A DNA stretch of 20,255 nt, taken from positions 1 through 20,255 of the forward strand of contig CAMWVZ010000007.1 of assembly GCA_947177845.1 (NCBI GenBank), in the 5' to 3' direction. The first letter of the stretch is position 1. Each line of letters opens with the position of its first letter. Below, in pieces: positions 1-7,155 of this stretch. The notes under the pieces were generated by a model. It did no database searches and was not told where the DNA came from. It worked only from the letters and a program-made list of their open reading frames with translations. Origin of the DNA: an uncultured Bacteroidales bacterium. GTDB lineage: Bacteria; Bacteroidota; Bacteroidia; Bacteroidales; P3. The position numbers and the translations under genes are program-made.

Positions 1-183
1 GGGTATGGAGGCGGGGGCGAAAGCGAAAAGAGGAGGGGGTTGAAGACGAAAAAAAAGGGGGCTGAAAGCAAAAAGTTATTAACAAATTGTGGAAAACTCA
101 CCAAGGAGAGCAAATTCCGCCGTCCCGCCTTTCTTTGTAATATATTGATTTACTTATCGCATCGGCAATATAGGTTTTAAAAA
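1..183. other. Non-coding stretch upstream of the mraZ operator
   Basis: I see no convincing gene here. The first 60 bases are almost all purine on the + strand, with only about eight pyrimidines, and contain runs of G and A. From about 70 the sequence becomes AT-rich and includes the first copy of an 11-bp repeat (76-86). A TTTG at 134-137 and a TAGGTTTT at 171-178 vaguely resemble Bacteroidota promoter elements, but their spacing is wrong and I do not call a promoter on them. The region could be the tail of an intergenic spacer whose upstream gene lies outside the window. Confidence 0.5.
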
Positions 184-222
184 TGGGATTTTTTGGGAGC
201 GAATGGAAAAATTATTAACAAA
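76..222 (+). repeat. Two copies of the 11-bp direct repeat TTATTAACAAA upstream of mraZ
   Basis: TTATTAACAAA occurs at 76-86 and again at 212-222, in the same orientation. Each copy is followed within a few bases by a TGGR motif: TGGA at 90-93 after the first, TGGG at 224-227 after the second. The second copy falls inside the proposed MraZ operator and just upstream of the proposed promoter, which suggests a regulatory role. In such AT-rich sequence chance is also possible. The copies are seen directly; their function is inferred. Confidence 0.4.
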
Positions 223-237
223 ATGGGATTTTTCGGA
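184..237 (+). promoter_or_regulatory. Probable MraZ operator: TGGG-type boxes every 10 bp
   Basis: TGGG boxes begin at 184, 194 and 224, with near-matches at 204 (TGGA) and 234 (CGGA). All five starts lie on one 10-bp grid; only the slot at 214 is empty. MraZ is a ring-shaped DNA-binding oligomer that, in Escherichia coli, binds short TGGG direct repeats separated by 5 bases (10-bp period) upstream of its own gene. The pattern here has that period and position. The boxes at 224 and 234 fall where the -33 element and spacer of the proposed mraZ promoter (248-255) would be, which would suit autorepression of the whole cluster. The boxes are visible; binding is inferred. Confidence 0.65.
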
Positions 238-247
238 GAATTCTCTT

Positions 248-255
248 TAATTTTG
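248..255 (+). promoter_or_regulatory. Candidate mraZ promoter, -7 element TAATTTTG
   Basis: TAATTTTG matches the Bacteroidota -7 consensus TAnnTTTG exactly and lies 70 bp before the mraZ start. Transcription would begin near 260, giving a leader of about 65 bases. There is no clear TTG at the -33 distance; that spot is occupied by the TGGG box at 224-227. The same TTAATTTTGG string recurs just before ftsZ. Confidence 0.5.
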
Positions 256-257
256 GC

Positions 258-318
258 CTGTTCTAAGCGGGAACCTTGCGGCGAAAGAAAACGGTGAGGT
301 TCGTAATGCGCAGAACAG
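258..318 (+). promoter_or_regulatory. Foldable leader hairpin directly before mraZ
   Basis: Three nested complementary arms are visible: CTGTTCT (258-264) with AGAACAG (312-318), GCG (267-269) with CGC (309-311), and GAACCT (271-276) with AGGTTC (297-302), leaving a loop of 20 bases. The 3' foot ends seven bases before the mraZ ATG at 326, so folding could cover the ribosome entry region. If transcription starts near 260 the outer arm would lose its first bases. No known riboswitch class is recognised. Confidence 0.4.
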
Positions 319-325
319 AAGAAGT

Positions 326-790
326 ATGGCGATTTTAGTAGGTAAAGAATTTTGCAAAGTGGATCCGGCCGGCCGTTTCAAATTCCCGGTGGCGCTCAAA
401 AAAGCGCTTTCGGGCGTTGTGGAGGCGGGCTTTGTGATTCGGGAAAGCATCTTTGATGCCTGTCTCGAGCTTTACCCGCGCGGAGAGTTCGAGAAAGAAA
501 TCGAAAACAAGGTATCCAAACTCAATCCCTATAACCCTCAGGATCGTCTTCTTATTCGCAAACTTTCGGAGGGTAATCCGGTGGAGTTGGACAATAACGA
601 CCGTCTTCTCATTCCTTCCGAGCTTAAGAAAGCCAAGAAAATCGACAAGGAAATCGTGCTCATTTCCAAGATCAATATCATTGAGATTTGGGATGTGGAA
701 ACCTACAACAAGGTGAACGAAGCCGAGGTTGATTTTGCACGGATGGCCGCCGAGCGACTGGGACAGATTGACGCAACGGAAAAGTTTTAG
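326..790 (+). CDS. mraZ: MraZ, transcriptional regulator of the division and cell-wall cluster
   Basis: MraZ is a ring-forming DNA-binding protein of the AbrB/SpoVT-like fold that regulates its own operon; it binds nucleoid DNA in the cytoplasm. The 154-residue product has the family's usual length and both DXXXR signatures: D13-P-A-G-R17 in the first half and D89-N-N-D-R93 in the second. The second lacks the glycine often seen before arginine, but the DXXXR pattern holds. It is the first gene of the dcw cluster, as in most bacteria, and lies downstream of a 10-bp-phased series of TGGG boxes that should be its own operator. The ATG at 326 has only a weak purine stretch upstream, and the leader before it can fold. 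An AGGAGG at 789-794 overlaps its stop codon and serves rsmH. Confidence 0.95.
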   Translation: MAILVGKEFCKVDPAGRFKFPVALKKALSGVVEAGFVIRESIFDACLELYPRGEFEKEIENKVSKLNPYNPQDRLLIRKLSEGNPVELDNNDRLLIPSELKKAKKIDKEIVLISKINIIEIWDVETYNKVNEAEVDFARMAAERLGQIDATEKF

Positions 791-801
791 GAGGGTGCGT
801 C

Positions 802-1761
802 ATGACAAGCGGCTATCATGAACCTGTTATGCTTTCGGAGGCTTTACAGAGCCTTGACATTCAGCCTAATGGCGTATATGTAGACGCTACATTCGGAGGT
901 GGCGGACATTCCCGCCGCATACTTTCGCGTTTAGGAGAAAACGGCAAACTTGTGGCTTTCGACCGCGACCCCGATGCCTTGCACCGCGCGGCCGAAGACC
1001 CCGATTTTTCGCAGGCCGGAGGGAGGTTTGTGCTGATTGGCGAGAATTTCTCTTTCCTCAAGAATCATCTTCGTTTCCGCAGGCTGCTTCCCGTAGACGG
1101 CATTTTGGCCGATTTGGGCGTTTCGTCGCATCAGTTCGATGTGGCCGAAAGAGGTTTTTCCATTCGTCTGCACGGGCCGTTGGATATGCGTATGGATCAA
1201 AGCGGTGAGCTTACGGCCGCGCTTGTGCTCAACACCTATGCGGAAGAAGATTTGAAGCGGATTTTCTGTGTCTACGGCGAAATCGCTTTCGGGGGGCGGC
1301 TGGCGCGTGAGGTGGTGGCGCGGCGTGAAGAAGCGCCTTTTGTCTATACCGATGAGGCGGCTGCATTTTTTGAACGTTTTGCGCAGAAAGGCAAGGAGAA
1401 CAAGTTTTTGGCTATGGTTTTTCAAGCCTTGCGCATTGAGGTGAACAAGGAGCTGGAAAGTTTGGAGGCTTTGCTGGTGCAAAGTCTGGAAGTGCTTAAG
1501 CCCGGCGGGCGGTTGGTGGTGATTTCCTACCACTCGCTCGAAGACCGCTTGGTGAAGAATTTTATGCGTACCGGCCGGCTCGACGGCAAGGAGGAAAAGG
1601 ATTTTTACGGCAACAATCTTTCGCCTATCGAACCGGTGGTGCGGAAGGTGATGGTACCCTCGCCCGAGGAAATCGAACGCAATCCCCGCTCGCGCAGTGC
1701 CAAACTGCGGGTGGCGCGGATAAAACCTGTGGAAAAGGAGGTGGGGCGTGGCCAAGAATAA
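802..1761 (+). CDS. rsmH: 16S rRNA (cytosine-1402-N4)-methyltransferase RsmH (MraW)
   Basis: RsmH methylates N4 of C1402 in 16S rRNA at the ribosomal P site, using S-adenosylmethionine. The 319-residue protein carries the SAM-binding motif VDATFGGGGHS (residues 27-37), the family segment ADLGVSS, the region around GPLDMRMD, and the late motif VISYHSLEDR. Its length is typical. The ATG at 802 follows AGGAGG by seven bases; this Shine-Dalgarno sequence lies across the mraZ stop codon, and the gap to mraZ is 11 bp. The 3' end overlaps the next gene by 14 bp, which suggests translational coupling. Second position after mraZ is the standard place for this gene. Confidence 0.97.
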   Translation: MTSGYHEPVMLSEALQSLDIQPNGVYVDATFGGGGHSRRILSRLGENGKLVAFDRDPDALHRAAEDPDFSQAGGRFVLIGENFSFLKNHLRFRRLLPVDGILADLGVSSHQFDVAERGFSIRLHGPLDMRMDQSGELTAALVLNTYAEEDLKRIFCVYGEIAFGGRLAREVVARREEAPFVYTDEAAAFFERFAQKGKENKFLAMVFQALRIEVNKELESLEALLVQSLEVLKPGGRLVVISYHSLEDRLVKNFMRTGRLDGKEEKDFYGNNLSPIEPVVRKVMVPSPEEIERNPRSRSAKLRVARIKPVEKEVGRGQE

Positions 1762-2254
1762 GATTCGCACGACTCCCAAAGTGGAGAATTTGGAGCCGCA
1801 GCCCGAACCGGAGGTGTTGTCGTTTTTCGGCAACACGCCCATGCCGGAGGAGCGGTTGCGGGAGCGTGAAGAAAAAAAGAAGCAGGGGAAAGACGAGAAG
1901 CAAAGGCGGGAACGTAGGCAAAGACGGCGCGCGCGTTTTCTTTCCGTGCTGGATGGTTCGGGGTTTTTGGAAGAGAGGGTGCGGGGCTATTGGGGACAGA
2001 TATTTTTTGCGCTTTTCCTTGCTATCCTGATGATAACAAGCAACTACCACACCGAATCGGTGGTGCGCGAAACGGTTTCCATCCGCAACCAATTGCAGGA
2101 TCTGCAATACAGGCAGGTTTCGAGCAAGGCGGAGTTGATGCGTTTGAGCCGGCAATCGTCGGTGGCGAGAATGTTGGACAGCACGGGGGTGAAGGAGTCG
2201 GTGGTTCCGCCCTACATCATCCGTTATAAAGGTTCGGAAAGACCGAAAGAATAA
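1748..2254 (+). CDS. ftsL: FtsL-like cell division protein, single-pass membrane protein
   Basis: This 168-residue protein occupies the ftsL slot between rsmH and ftsI. It has a long, highly charged cytoplasmic N-terminus (residues 1-80, with a Lys/Arg/Glu-rich stretch at 35-62), one transmembrane helix at about 81-98, and a short periplasmic segment with heptad-like spacing (about 105-145) that fits a coiled coil. FtsL with FtsB and FtsQ links the early divisome to activation of FtsW and FtsI. The start is GTG at 1748, inside the end of rsmH, chosen because AAGGAGG at 1735-1741 stands six bases before it. Primary sequence conservation in FtsL is low, so the name rests on topology and position; Bacteroidota forms are usually annotated as FtsL-like. 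Confidence 0.8.
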   Translation: MAKNKIRTTPKVENLEPQPEPEVLSFFGNTPMPEERLREREEKKKQGKDEKQRRERRQRRRARFLSVLDGSGFLEERVRGYWGQIFFALFLAILMITSNYHTESVVRETVSIRNQLQDLQYRQVSSKAELMRLSRQSSVARMLDSTGVKESVVPPYIIRYKGSERPKE

Positions 2255-2265
2255 GAATACCGCAA

Positions 2266-4368
2266 ATGAGCGACAAGGTGCCAAATAAGAATTCGAACTT
2301 CTGGAAGAGAGCTTGGTGGATCTATCTCTTCTTCTTGTTGCTTGCCGCCGGCATTGTGGCTACGGCGGTGAAGGTGGTGTTTGTGGACGGCGAACATTGG
2401 CGCAAGCTGGCGCAGAACCAAACGCTCCGTTACGAAGAGACACAGGCGTCGCGGGGCAATATCTATTCTTCGGACAACGCGCTGTTGGCGGTTTCGGTGC
2501 CTATCTTCACCGTCCGCATGGATTTGCATCCGAGCGTGGTGTGCAACGATACTTTCGATAGGTATGTGCGCCCCTTGTGCGATTCGTTGCACAGAATGTA
2601 TCCCGCCGTTTCTTCGCAGTCGTTCCATAAAACTTTGCTGGAAGCGCGGAAAAAGAAGAAGCGTAATTTTTTGATTAAAAATAAGGTTACGTATTCCGAA
2701 TTGGATAGAATGCGTCACTTCCCCATTTTCAAGAAAGGGCAGTATCGCGGCGGGTTCGTGGTGGAGGAGAAAGAGAGACGCAGCCGTCCCAACGGTATTC
2801 TGGCGGCGCGTACTATCGGCTACTATAATGCGGAAAGCAAGACGGGCGTGGGATTGGAACGTGCCTACAACAAGGAATTGCAGGGCACCAGCGGGCATCG
2901 GCTCACGCAGCGGGTGGCGCATGGAATTTGGCGCCCCGTGTATAGCGCCGATGAGGTGAAGCCCGAAAACGGAAAGGATTTGATTACCACGCTCGACATC
3001 CGTATTCAGGACGTTACCGAAGCGGCCTTGCAGCGGTGCATGGAGGGAAATGAGGCGGAACACGGCTGTGCGGTGGTGATGGAGGTGAAGACGGGAAAGG
3101 TGGTGGCTATGGCCAATCTCACCAAGCAGGCCGACGGCACGTATGCCGAAAGTCAGAACTATGCGGTGGGGGAGGCGGTGGAGCCGGGCTCCATCTTCAA
3201 ATTGGCTTCCACGATAGCCATTTTGGAAGAAAGCAAGGAGGATGTGACGCACAGGATTGTGCCTACGGGCGAGATGAAGTTCTACAACCGCTGGATGCGC
3301 GACTCGCATAGGGGCGGATGGGGCGACATTCCGTTCTCGGAGGCTTTTGAAAAGTCTTCGAACGTGGGTATTTCGTATTTGGCCAACGAGATTTTTCACG
3401 CCAATCAGCAGAAGTTTGTGGACTACCTCTATAAGATGCGGCTCAACAAACCGCTGGGCGTGGAAATTCCGGGCGAGGGAGAGCCTTATATCAAGAACAC
3501 GAAAGACAGAACGTGGTCGGGCGTTTCCCTGCCGTGGATGTCGATTGGCTATGAAGTGAAGGTGACGCCTTTGCAGATGCTCAATCTCTACAATGCCGTG
3601 GCCAACAACGGCAAGATGATGAAGCCTATGTTCGTGAGCGCCATCCGCAGGGGAAGCGAGACGGTCAAGGCCTTCGAACCGCAGGTGTTGGTGGAGAGCA
3701 TCTGTTCGAAATCCACCTTGGCGGCCGTGCAGAAACTTCTGCAGGGCGTGGTGGAAAGCGGTACGGGTACGGTGTTGCAGAATCCGCTTTATAAGGTGGC
3801 TGCCAAAACGGGTACGGCGCAGATGAACTATGGCAAGGGGCAGAAGATAACCTACCGTGCTTCGATTGTGGGCTATTTCCCCGCCGAAAATCCGCGCTAT
3901 TCGTGCATCGTGATGATTACTTCGCCGCAGGGTGGGCGTTACTACGGCGGTTCGGTGGCGGGCCCGGTGTTCAACGACATTGCGCAGAAGATTTATGCCA
4001 CATTGATGCAGGGCGGGCGTGAAATTGCCGGGACCGGCTCGTTCAGTCCCTATCCGGCGGCGGGCTACGCTGCCGATATACAAGCGGTGCACAAGCACAT
4101 AGGCGAGGGCACGCCCGAGCTGGAGCCAACGGCTTTCGTCCGCAAGAATACGGGCGCTGTGCGGGTTTCGGACGGCTTCAACGAGTTGGTGATGGCCAAG
4201 GATGTGGTGCCCGACTTGCGGGGAATGGGCTTGCGCGACGCTTCGTTTCTCTTGGAGCGTTGCGGCCTCAAGGCACGGGTGTATGGCAAGGGTAGGGTGA
4301 AGAGGCAGGAGCCTGCCGCCGGGAGCCCTTGTGTGGCGGGTCAGACCGTGGTGATAGAGTTGGGTTGA
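2266..4368 (+). CDS. ftsI: Septal penicillin-binding protein FtsI/PBP3-type transpeptidase with one PASTA domain
   Basis: A class B penicillin-binding protein that cross-links septal peptidoglycan in the periplasm in partnership with FtsW. The 700-residue protein has a membrane anchor at about 15-37, a pedestal (dimerisation) domain at about 55-215, and a transpeptidase domain at about 240-600. The three catalytic motifs are intact: SIFK (Ser309 nucleophile, 309-312), SSN (364-366) and KTG (514-516). A single PASTA-like domain (about 647-700) follows, usual for Bacteroidota FtsI but absent from the E. coli protein. It lies 11 bp after the ftsL-like gene and 40 bp before murE, which fits the standard order. 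Confidence 0.95.
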   Translation: MSDKVPNKNSNFWKRAWWIYLFFLLLAAGIVATAVKVVFVDGEHWRKLAQNQTLRYEETQASRGNIYSSDNALLAVSVPIFTVRMDLHPSVVCNDTFDRYVRPLCDSLHRMYPAVSSQSFHKTLLEARKKKKRNFLIKNKVTYSELDRMRHFPIFKKGQYRGGFVVEEKERRSRPNGILAARTIGYYNAESKTGVGLERAYNKELQGTSGHRLTQRVAHGIWRPVYSADEVKPENGKDLITTLDIRIQDVTEAALQRCMEGNEAEHGCAVVMEVKTGKVVAMANLTKQADGTYAESQNYAVGEAVEPGSIFKLASTIAILEESKEDVTHRIVPTGEMKFYNRWMRDSHRGGWGDIPFSEAFEKSSNVGISYLANEIFHANQQKFVDYLYKMRLNKPLGVEIPGEGEPYIKNTKDRTWSGVSLPWMSIGYEVKVTPLQMLNLYNAVANNGKMMKPMFVSAIRRGSETVKAFEPQVLVESICSKSTLAAVQKLLQGVVESGTGTVLQNPLYKVAAKTGTAQMNYGKGQKITYRASIVGYFPAENPRYSCIVMITSPQGGRYYGGSVAGPVFNDIAQKIYATLMQGGREIAGTGSFSPYPAAGYAADIQAVHKHIGEGTPELEPTAFVRKNTGAVRVSDGFNELVMAKDVVPDLRGMGLRDASFLLERCGLKARVYGKGRVKRQEPAAGSPCVAGQTVVIELG

Positions 4369-4408
4369 GGCGAGGGATATTATATTAATATAAAAGAAAA
4401 GACGTAAA

Positions 4409-5860
4409 ATGAAAATAGAGGAACTGTTGAGTAAGGAATGCGGCGTGAAGCAGACCGTGGGGTCGCTTCAGACCGAGATAAGTGCGCTTACGCAGGATTC
4501 CCGCAAGGCGGAAAAGGGCGCTGTGTTCTTTGCCGTGCGCGGTACCAGCGTAGACGGACATTCCTATATAGACACGGCGGTGAAACAGGGCGCGGCTGCT
4601 GTCGTTTGTGAGGAACTTCCCCGGCAACTTTCGCCCGATGTGTGCTATATCCAAGTGGCCGACAGCAGCCGCGCCCTCGGCTTCATGGCCTGCGCCTTCT
4701 ACGGTCATCCCTCCCGCTCCCTCAAACTGGTAGGCATCACCGGCACCAACGGAAAAACCACCACCGTGACGCTTCTCTATCGTTTGATGCGTTCTCTCGG
4801 CTACGAAGCCGGTTTGCTCTCCACCATCGAAAACCGCATCGGCGACCGCGTGGTTCCCTCCACGCACACCACGGGCGACCCTCTCCAAATCAACGCCCTT
4901 CTGCGGCAAATGGTGGATGAAGGCTGTCAATATGCCTTTATGGAAGTGAGCTCGCACGCCATTGTGCAGAACCGTATCGCCGGCTTGGAATTCACGGGTG
5001 CCATTTTCAGCAATATCACCCGCGACCACTTAGACTATCACAAGACTTTCGAAGCCTATATCAAAGCCAAGAAAGCCTTTTTCGATGCCCTTCCCGCCGA
5101 GGCCTTCGCCCTCACCAACGCCGACGACAAAAACGGTATGGTGATGTTGCAGAACACGCCCGCGCGCAAACTCACCTATTCCTTGCGGATGCCCGCCGAT
5201 TTTTCGTGTAAGATTATCGAGGACTCCTTGCAGGGACTGCATTTGGAAATAGACCGCAAAGAAGTGTATATGCGCTTGGTGGGCCGCTTCAACGCCTATA
5301 ACCTCACGGCCATTTACGCCACCGCCGTTAGTCTCGGATTTACTTCCGACGAGGTGTTGGCCGCGATGAGTTCGTTGGAGGAAGCCCCCGGACGTTTTCA
5401 AACCCTTGCCTCCACTTCTTCCGGAAAAACAGGCGTGGTGGACTATGCCCACACGCCCGATGCCTTGGAGAATGTGCTCGACACGCTTTCTTCCCTTATC
5501 CTGCCCGAGCAGAATTTAATCTGTGTGGTGGGTTGCGGCGGAAACCGCGATGCCGGAAAACGTCCTCAAATGGCGCGTATCGCCTGTAGGTATGCGGGGA
5601 AAGTGATTTTCACTTCCGACAACCCCCGCTTCGAAGACCCGCAGGATATTCTCGACCAAATGCTCGCCGGCCTTTCTCCCATGCAGAAAGAGCAGGTTTT
5701 GGTGCTGCCCGACCGCGAGCAGGCCATCAAGACCGCCTGCATGTTGGCGCAGGACAAGGATGTGATTTTGGTGGCGGGAAAAGGACACGAACCCTATCAG
5801 GAAATAAAGGGTGTGAAGCACCACTTCGACGATAGGGAAATGTTGGCTAAATATTTGTAA
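4409..5860 (+). CDS. murE: UDP-MurNAc-L-Ala-D-Glu:meso-diaminopimelate ligase MurE
   Basis: MurE adds the third residue of the peptidoglycan stem peptide, using ATP in the cytoplasm. The 483-residue protein has all three Mur ligase domains: the UDP-binding N-terminus with TQDSR (28-32), the P-loop GTNGKTTT (112-119) with the lysine-rich YIKAKK region (218-222) where the carbamylated lysine lies, and the C-terminal domain. The motif DNPR (404-407) is the signature of meso-diaminopimelate specificity; lysine-adding enzymes differ there. It sits 40 bp after ftsI. Its complete three-domain architecture makes a useful contrast with the incomplete murD two genes downstream. Confidence 0.97.
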   Translation: MKIEELLSKECGVKQTVGSLQTEISALTQDSRKAEKGAVFFAVRGTSVDGHSYIDTAVKQGAAAVVCEELPRQLSPDVCYIQVADSSRALGFMACAFYGHPSRSLKLVGITGTNGKTTTVTLLYRLMRSLGYEAGLLSTIENRIGDRVVPSTHTTGDPLQINALLRQMVDEGCQYAFMEVSSHAIVQNRIAGLEFTGAIFSNITRDHLDYHKTFEAYIKAKKAFFDALPAEAFALTNADDKNGMVMLQNTPARKLTYSLRMPADFSCKIIEDSLQGLHLEIDRKEVYMRLVGRFNAYNLTAIYATAVSLGFTSDEVLAAMSSLEEAPGRFQTLASTSSGKTGVVDYAHTPDALENVLDTLSSLILPEQNLICVVGCGGNRDAGKRPQMARIACRYAGKVIFTSDNPRFEDPQDILDQMLAGLSPMQKEQVLVLPDREQAIKTACMLAQDKDVILVAGKGHEPYQEIKGVKHHFDDREMLAKYL

Positions 5861-5871
5861 AACATAAGCCC

Positions 5872-7125
5872 ATGTTGTATTACTTATTCGATTACCTACA
5901 CGAAAATTTCAATCTGCCGGGAGCAGGCGTATTTCAATACATCTCTTTCCGTGCGGCCGCGGCCATTGTGCTCTCGCTCTTCATCTCCATGGTATGGGGC
6001 AAAAAGGTAATGGCTTTCCTGCACCGCAAGCAGATAGGCGAAACCGTCCGCGACCTCGGTCTTCAAGGGCAGAAGGAGAAAGAAGGCACCCCCACCATGG
6101 GCGGGCTCATCATCATCGTGTCCATTCTCATTCCCGTGCTTTTGCTCTGCAAGCTCCACAACGTGTATGTATGGCTTATGATAATCACCACCGTATGGCT
6201 CGGCACCATGGGCTTTATGGACGACTATATAAAAGTGTTCAAGCACGACAAACACGGGCTTAAAGGCAAGTTCAAGGTGATAGGACAAGTGGGGCTTGGG
6301 CTTTTGGTAGGCTTGGTGATGTGCTTTCATCCCGACATCACGGTTTCGCAGAAAAACGTGGCCGAAGTTTGCGTGGAGAACTACAATGTGCTCGATGCCG
6401 AACAATACGAAGCCGCCGAAGAAACGCTGACGGCCGCCACCGAGAAATCGATGAAGACCACCATTCCTTTCGTCAAGAACAACGAGCTCGACTATACCGC
6501 CATTATGGAGGCCATTCATACGGGCTGGGGAAAATACACATGGATTTTGTTTGTATTGGTGGTGATTCTTGTCGTGACGGCGGTGTCGAACGGTTGCAAC
6601 CTCACCGACGGCATCGACGGCCTGGCCACCGGCACATCGGCCATTATCGGCGCTACCTTGGCCGTGCTTTCGTGGATTTCGGGAAACATCATCCTTTCCG
6701 AATATCTCAACATCATGTATATCCCGAATGTAGGCGAACTTACGGTGTTCATCGCCGCATTCGTGGGTGCCACCATAGGTTTCCTGTGGTATAACGCCTA
6801 TCCCGCCCGCATCTTTATGGGCGATACGGGAAGCCTCACCCTCGGCGGCATCATCGCCGTCTACGCGCTGCTTATCCGCAAGGAATTGCTCCTGCCCGTG
6901 CTTTGCGGCATCTTCTTAATGGAAAGCCTGTCTGTGATTATGCAGACTACCTATTTCAAATACACCAAAAAACGTTTCGGAGAGGGCAAGCGCATCTTTT
7001 TGATGTCGCCCCTTCATCACCATTACCAAAAGAAAGGCATTTCGGAGCCCAAGATTGTGATGCGCTTTTTTATTGTGAGCATCCTTTTGGCTGTCATTAC
7101 GTTGGTGACCTTGAAACTCCGATAA
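5872..7125 (+). CDS. mraY: Phospho-N-acetylmuramoyl-pentapeptide transferase MraY (lipid I synthase)
   Basis: MraY is a polytopic inner-membrane enzyme that joins UDP-MurNAc-pentapeptide to undecaprenyl phosphate to give lipid I. The 417-residue protein shows GTPTMGG (72-78), the Asp-Asp pair in MDDYIK (117-118), NLTDGIDGLA (243-252), FMGDTGS (315-321) and the HHH motif (382-384). These are the catalytic and metal-binding positions of the family. Residues about 153-222 form an insertion between membrane helices that is absent from the shorter (about 360-residue) proteobacterial enzyme; I recall such an insertion from Bacteroidota relatives. The gene follows murE by 11 bp and ends 30 bp before the truncated murD. 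Confidence 0.96.
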   Translation: MLYYLFDYLHENFNLPGAGVFQYISFRAAAAIVLSLFISMVWGKKVMAFLHRKQIGETVRDLGLQGQKEKEGTPTMGGLIIIVSILIPVLLLCKLHNVYVWLMIITTVWLGTMGFMDDYIKVFKHDKHGLKGKFKVIGQVGLGLLVGLVMCFHPDITVSQKNVAEVCVENYNVLDAEQYEAAEETLTAATEKSMKTTIPFVKNNELDYTAIMEAIHTGWGKYTWILFVLVVILVVTAVSNGCNLTDGIDGLATGTSAIIGATLAVLSWISGNIILSEYLNIMYIPNVGELTVFIAAFVGATIGFLWYNAYPARIFMGDTGSLTLGGIIAVYALLIRKELLLPVLCGIFLMESLSVIMQTTYFKYTKKRFGEGKRIFLMSPLHHHYQKKGISEPKIVMRFFIVSILLAVITLVTLKLR

Positions 7126-7155
7126 TCATAACAAACGAGAAAAAGAATACACGAT

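Noticed and set aside
76..97. DnaA-box-like TTATTAACA and TTGTGGAAAA, suggesting an origin
   Set aside because: Each differs from the consensus at two or more positions, there is no cluster, and no dnaA or other origin-linked gene is near.
4381..4392. Perfect 12-bp palindrome TATATTAATATA between ftsI and murE
   Set aside because: Pure AT sequence in a short gap; such palindromes occur easily by chance and nothing else supports an operator.
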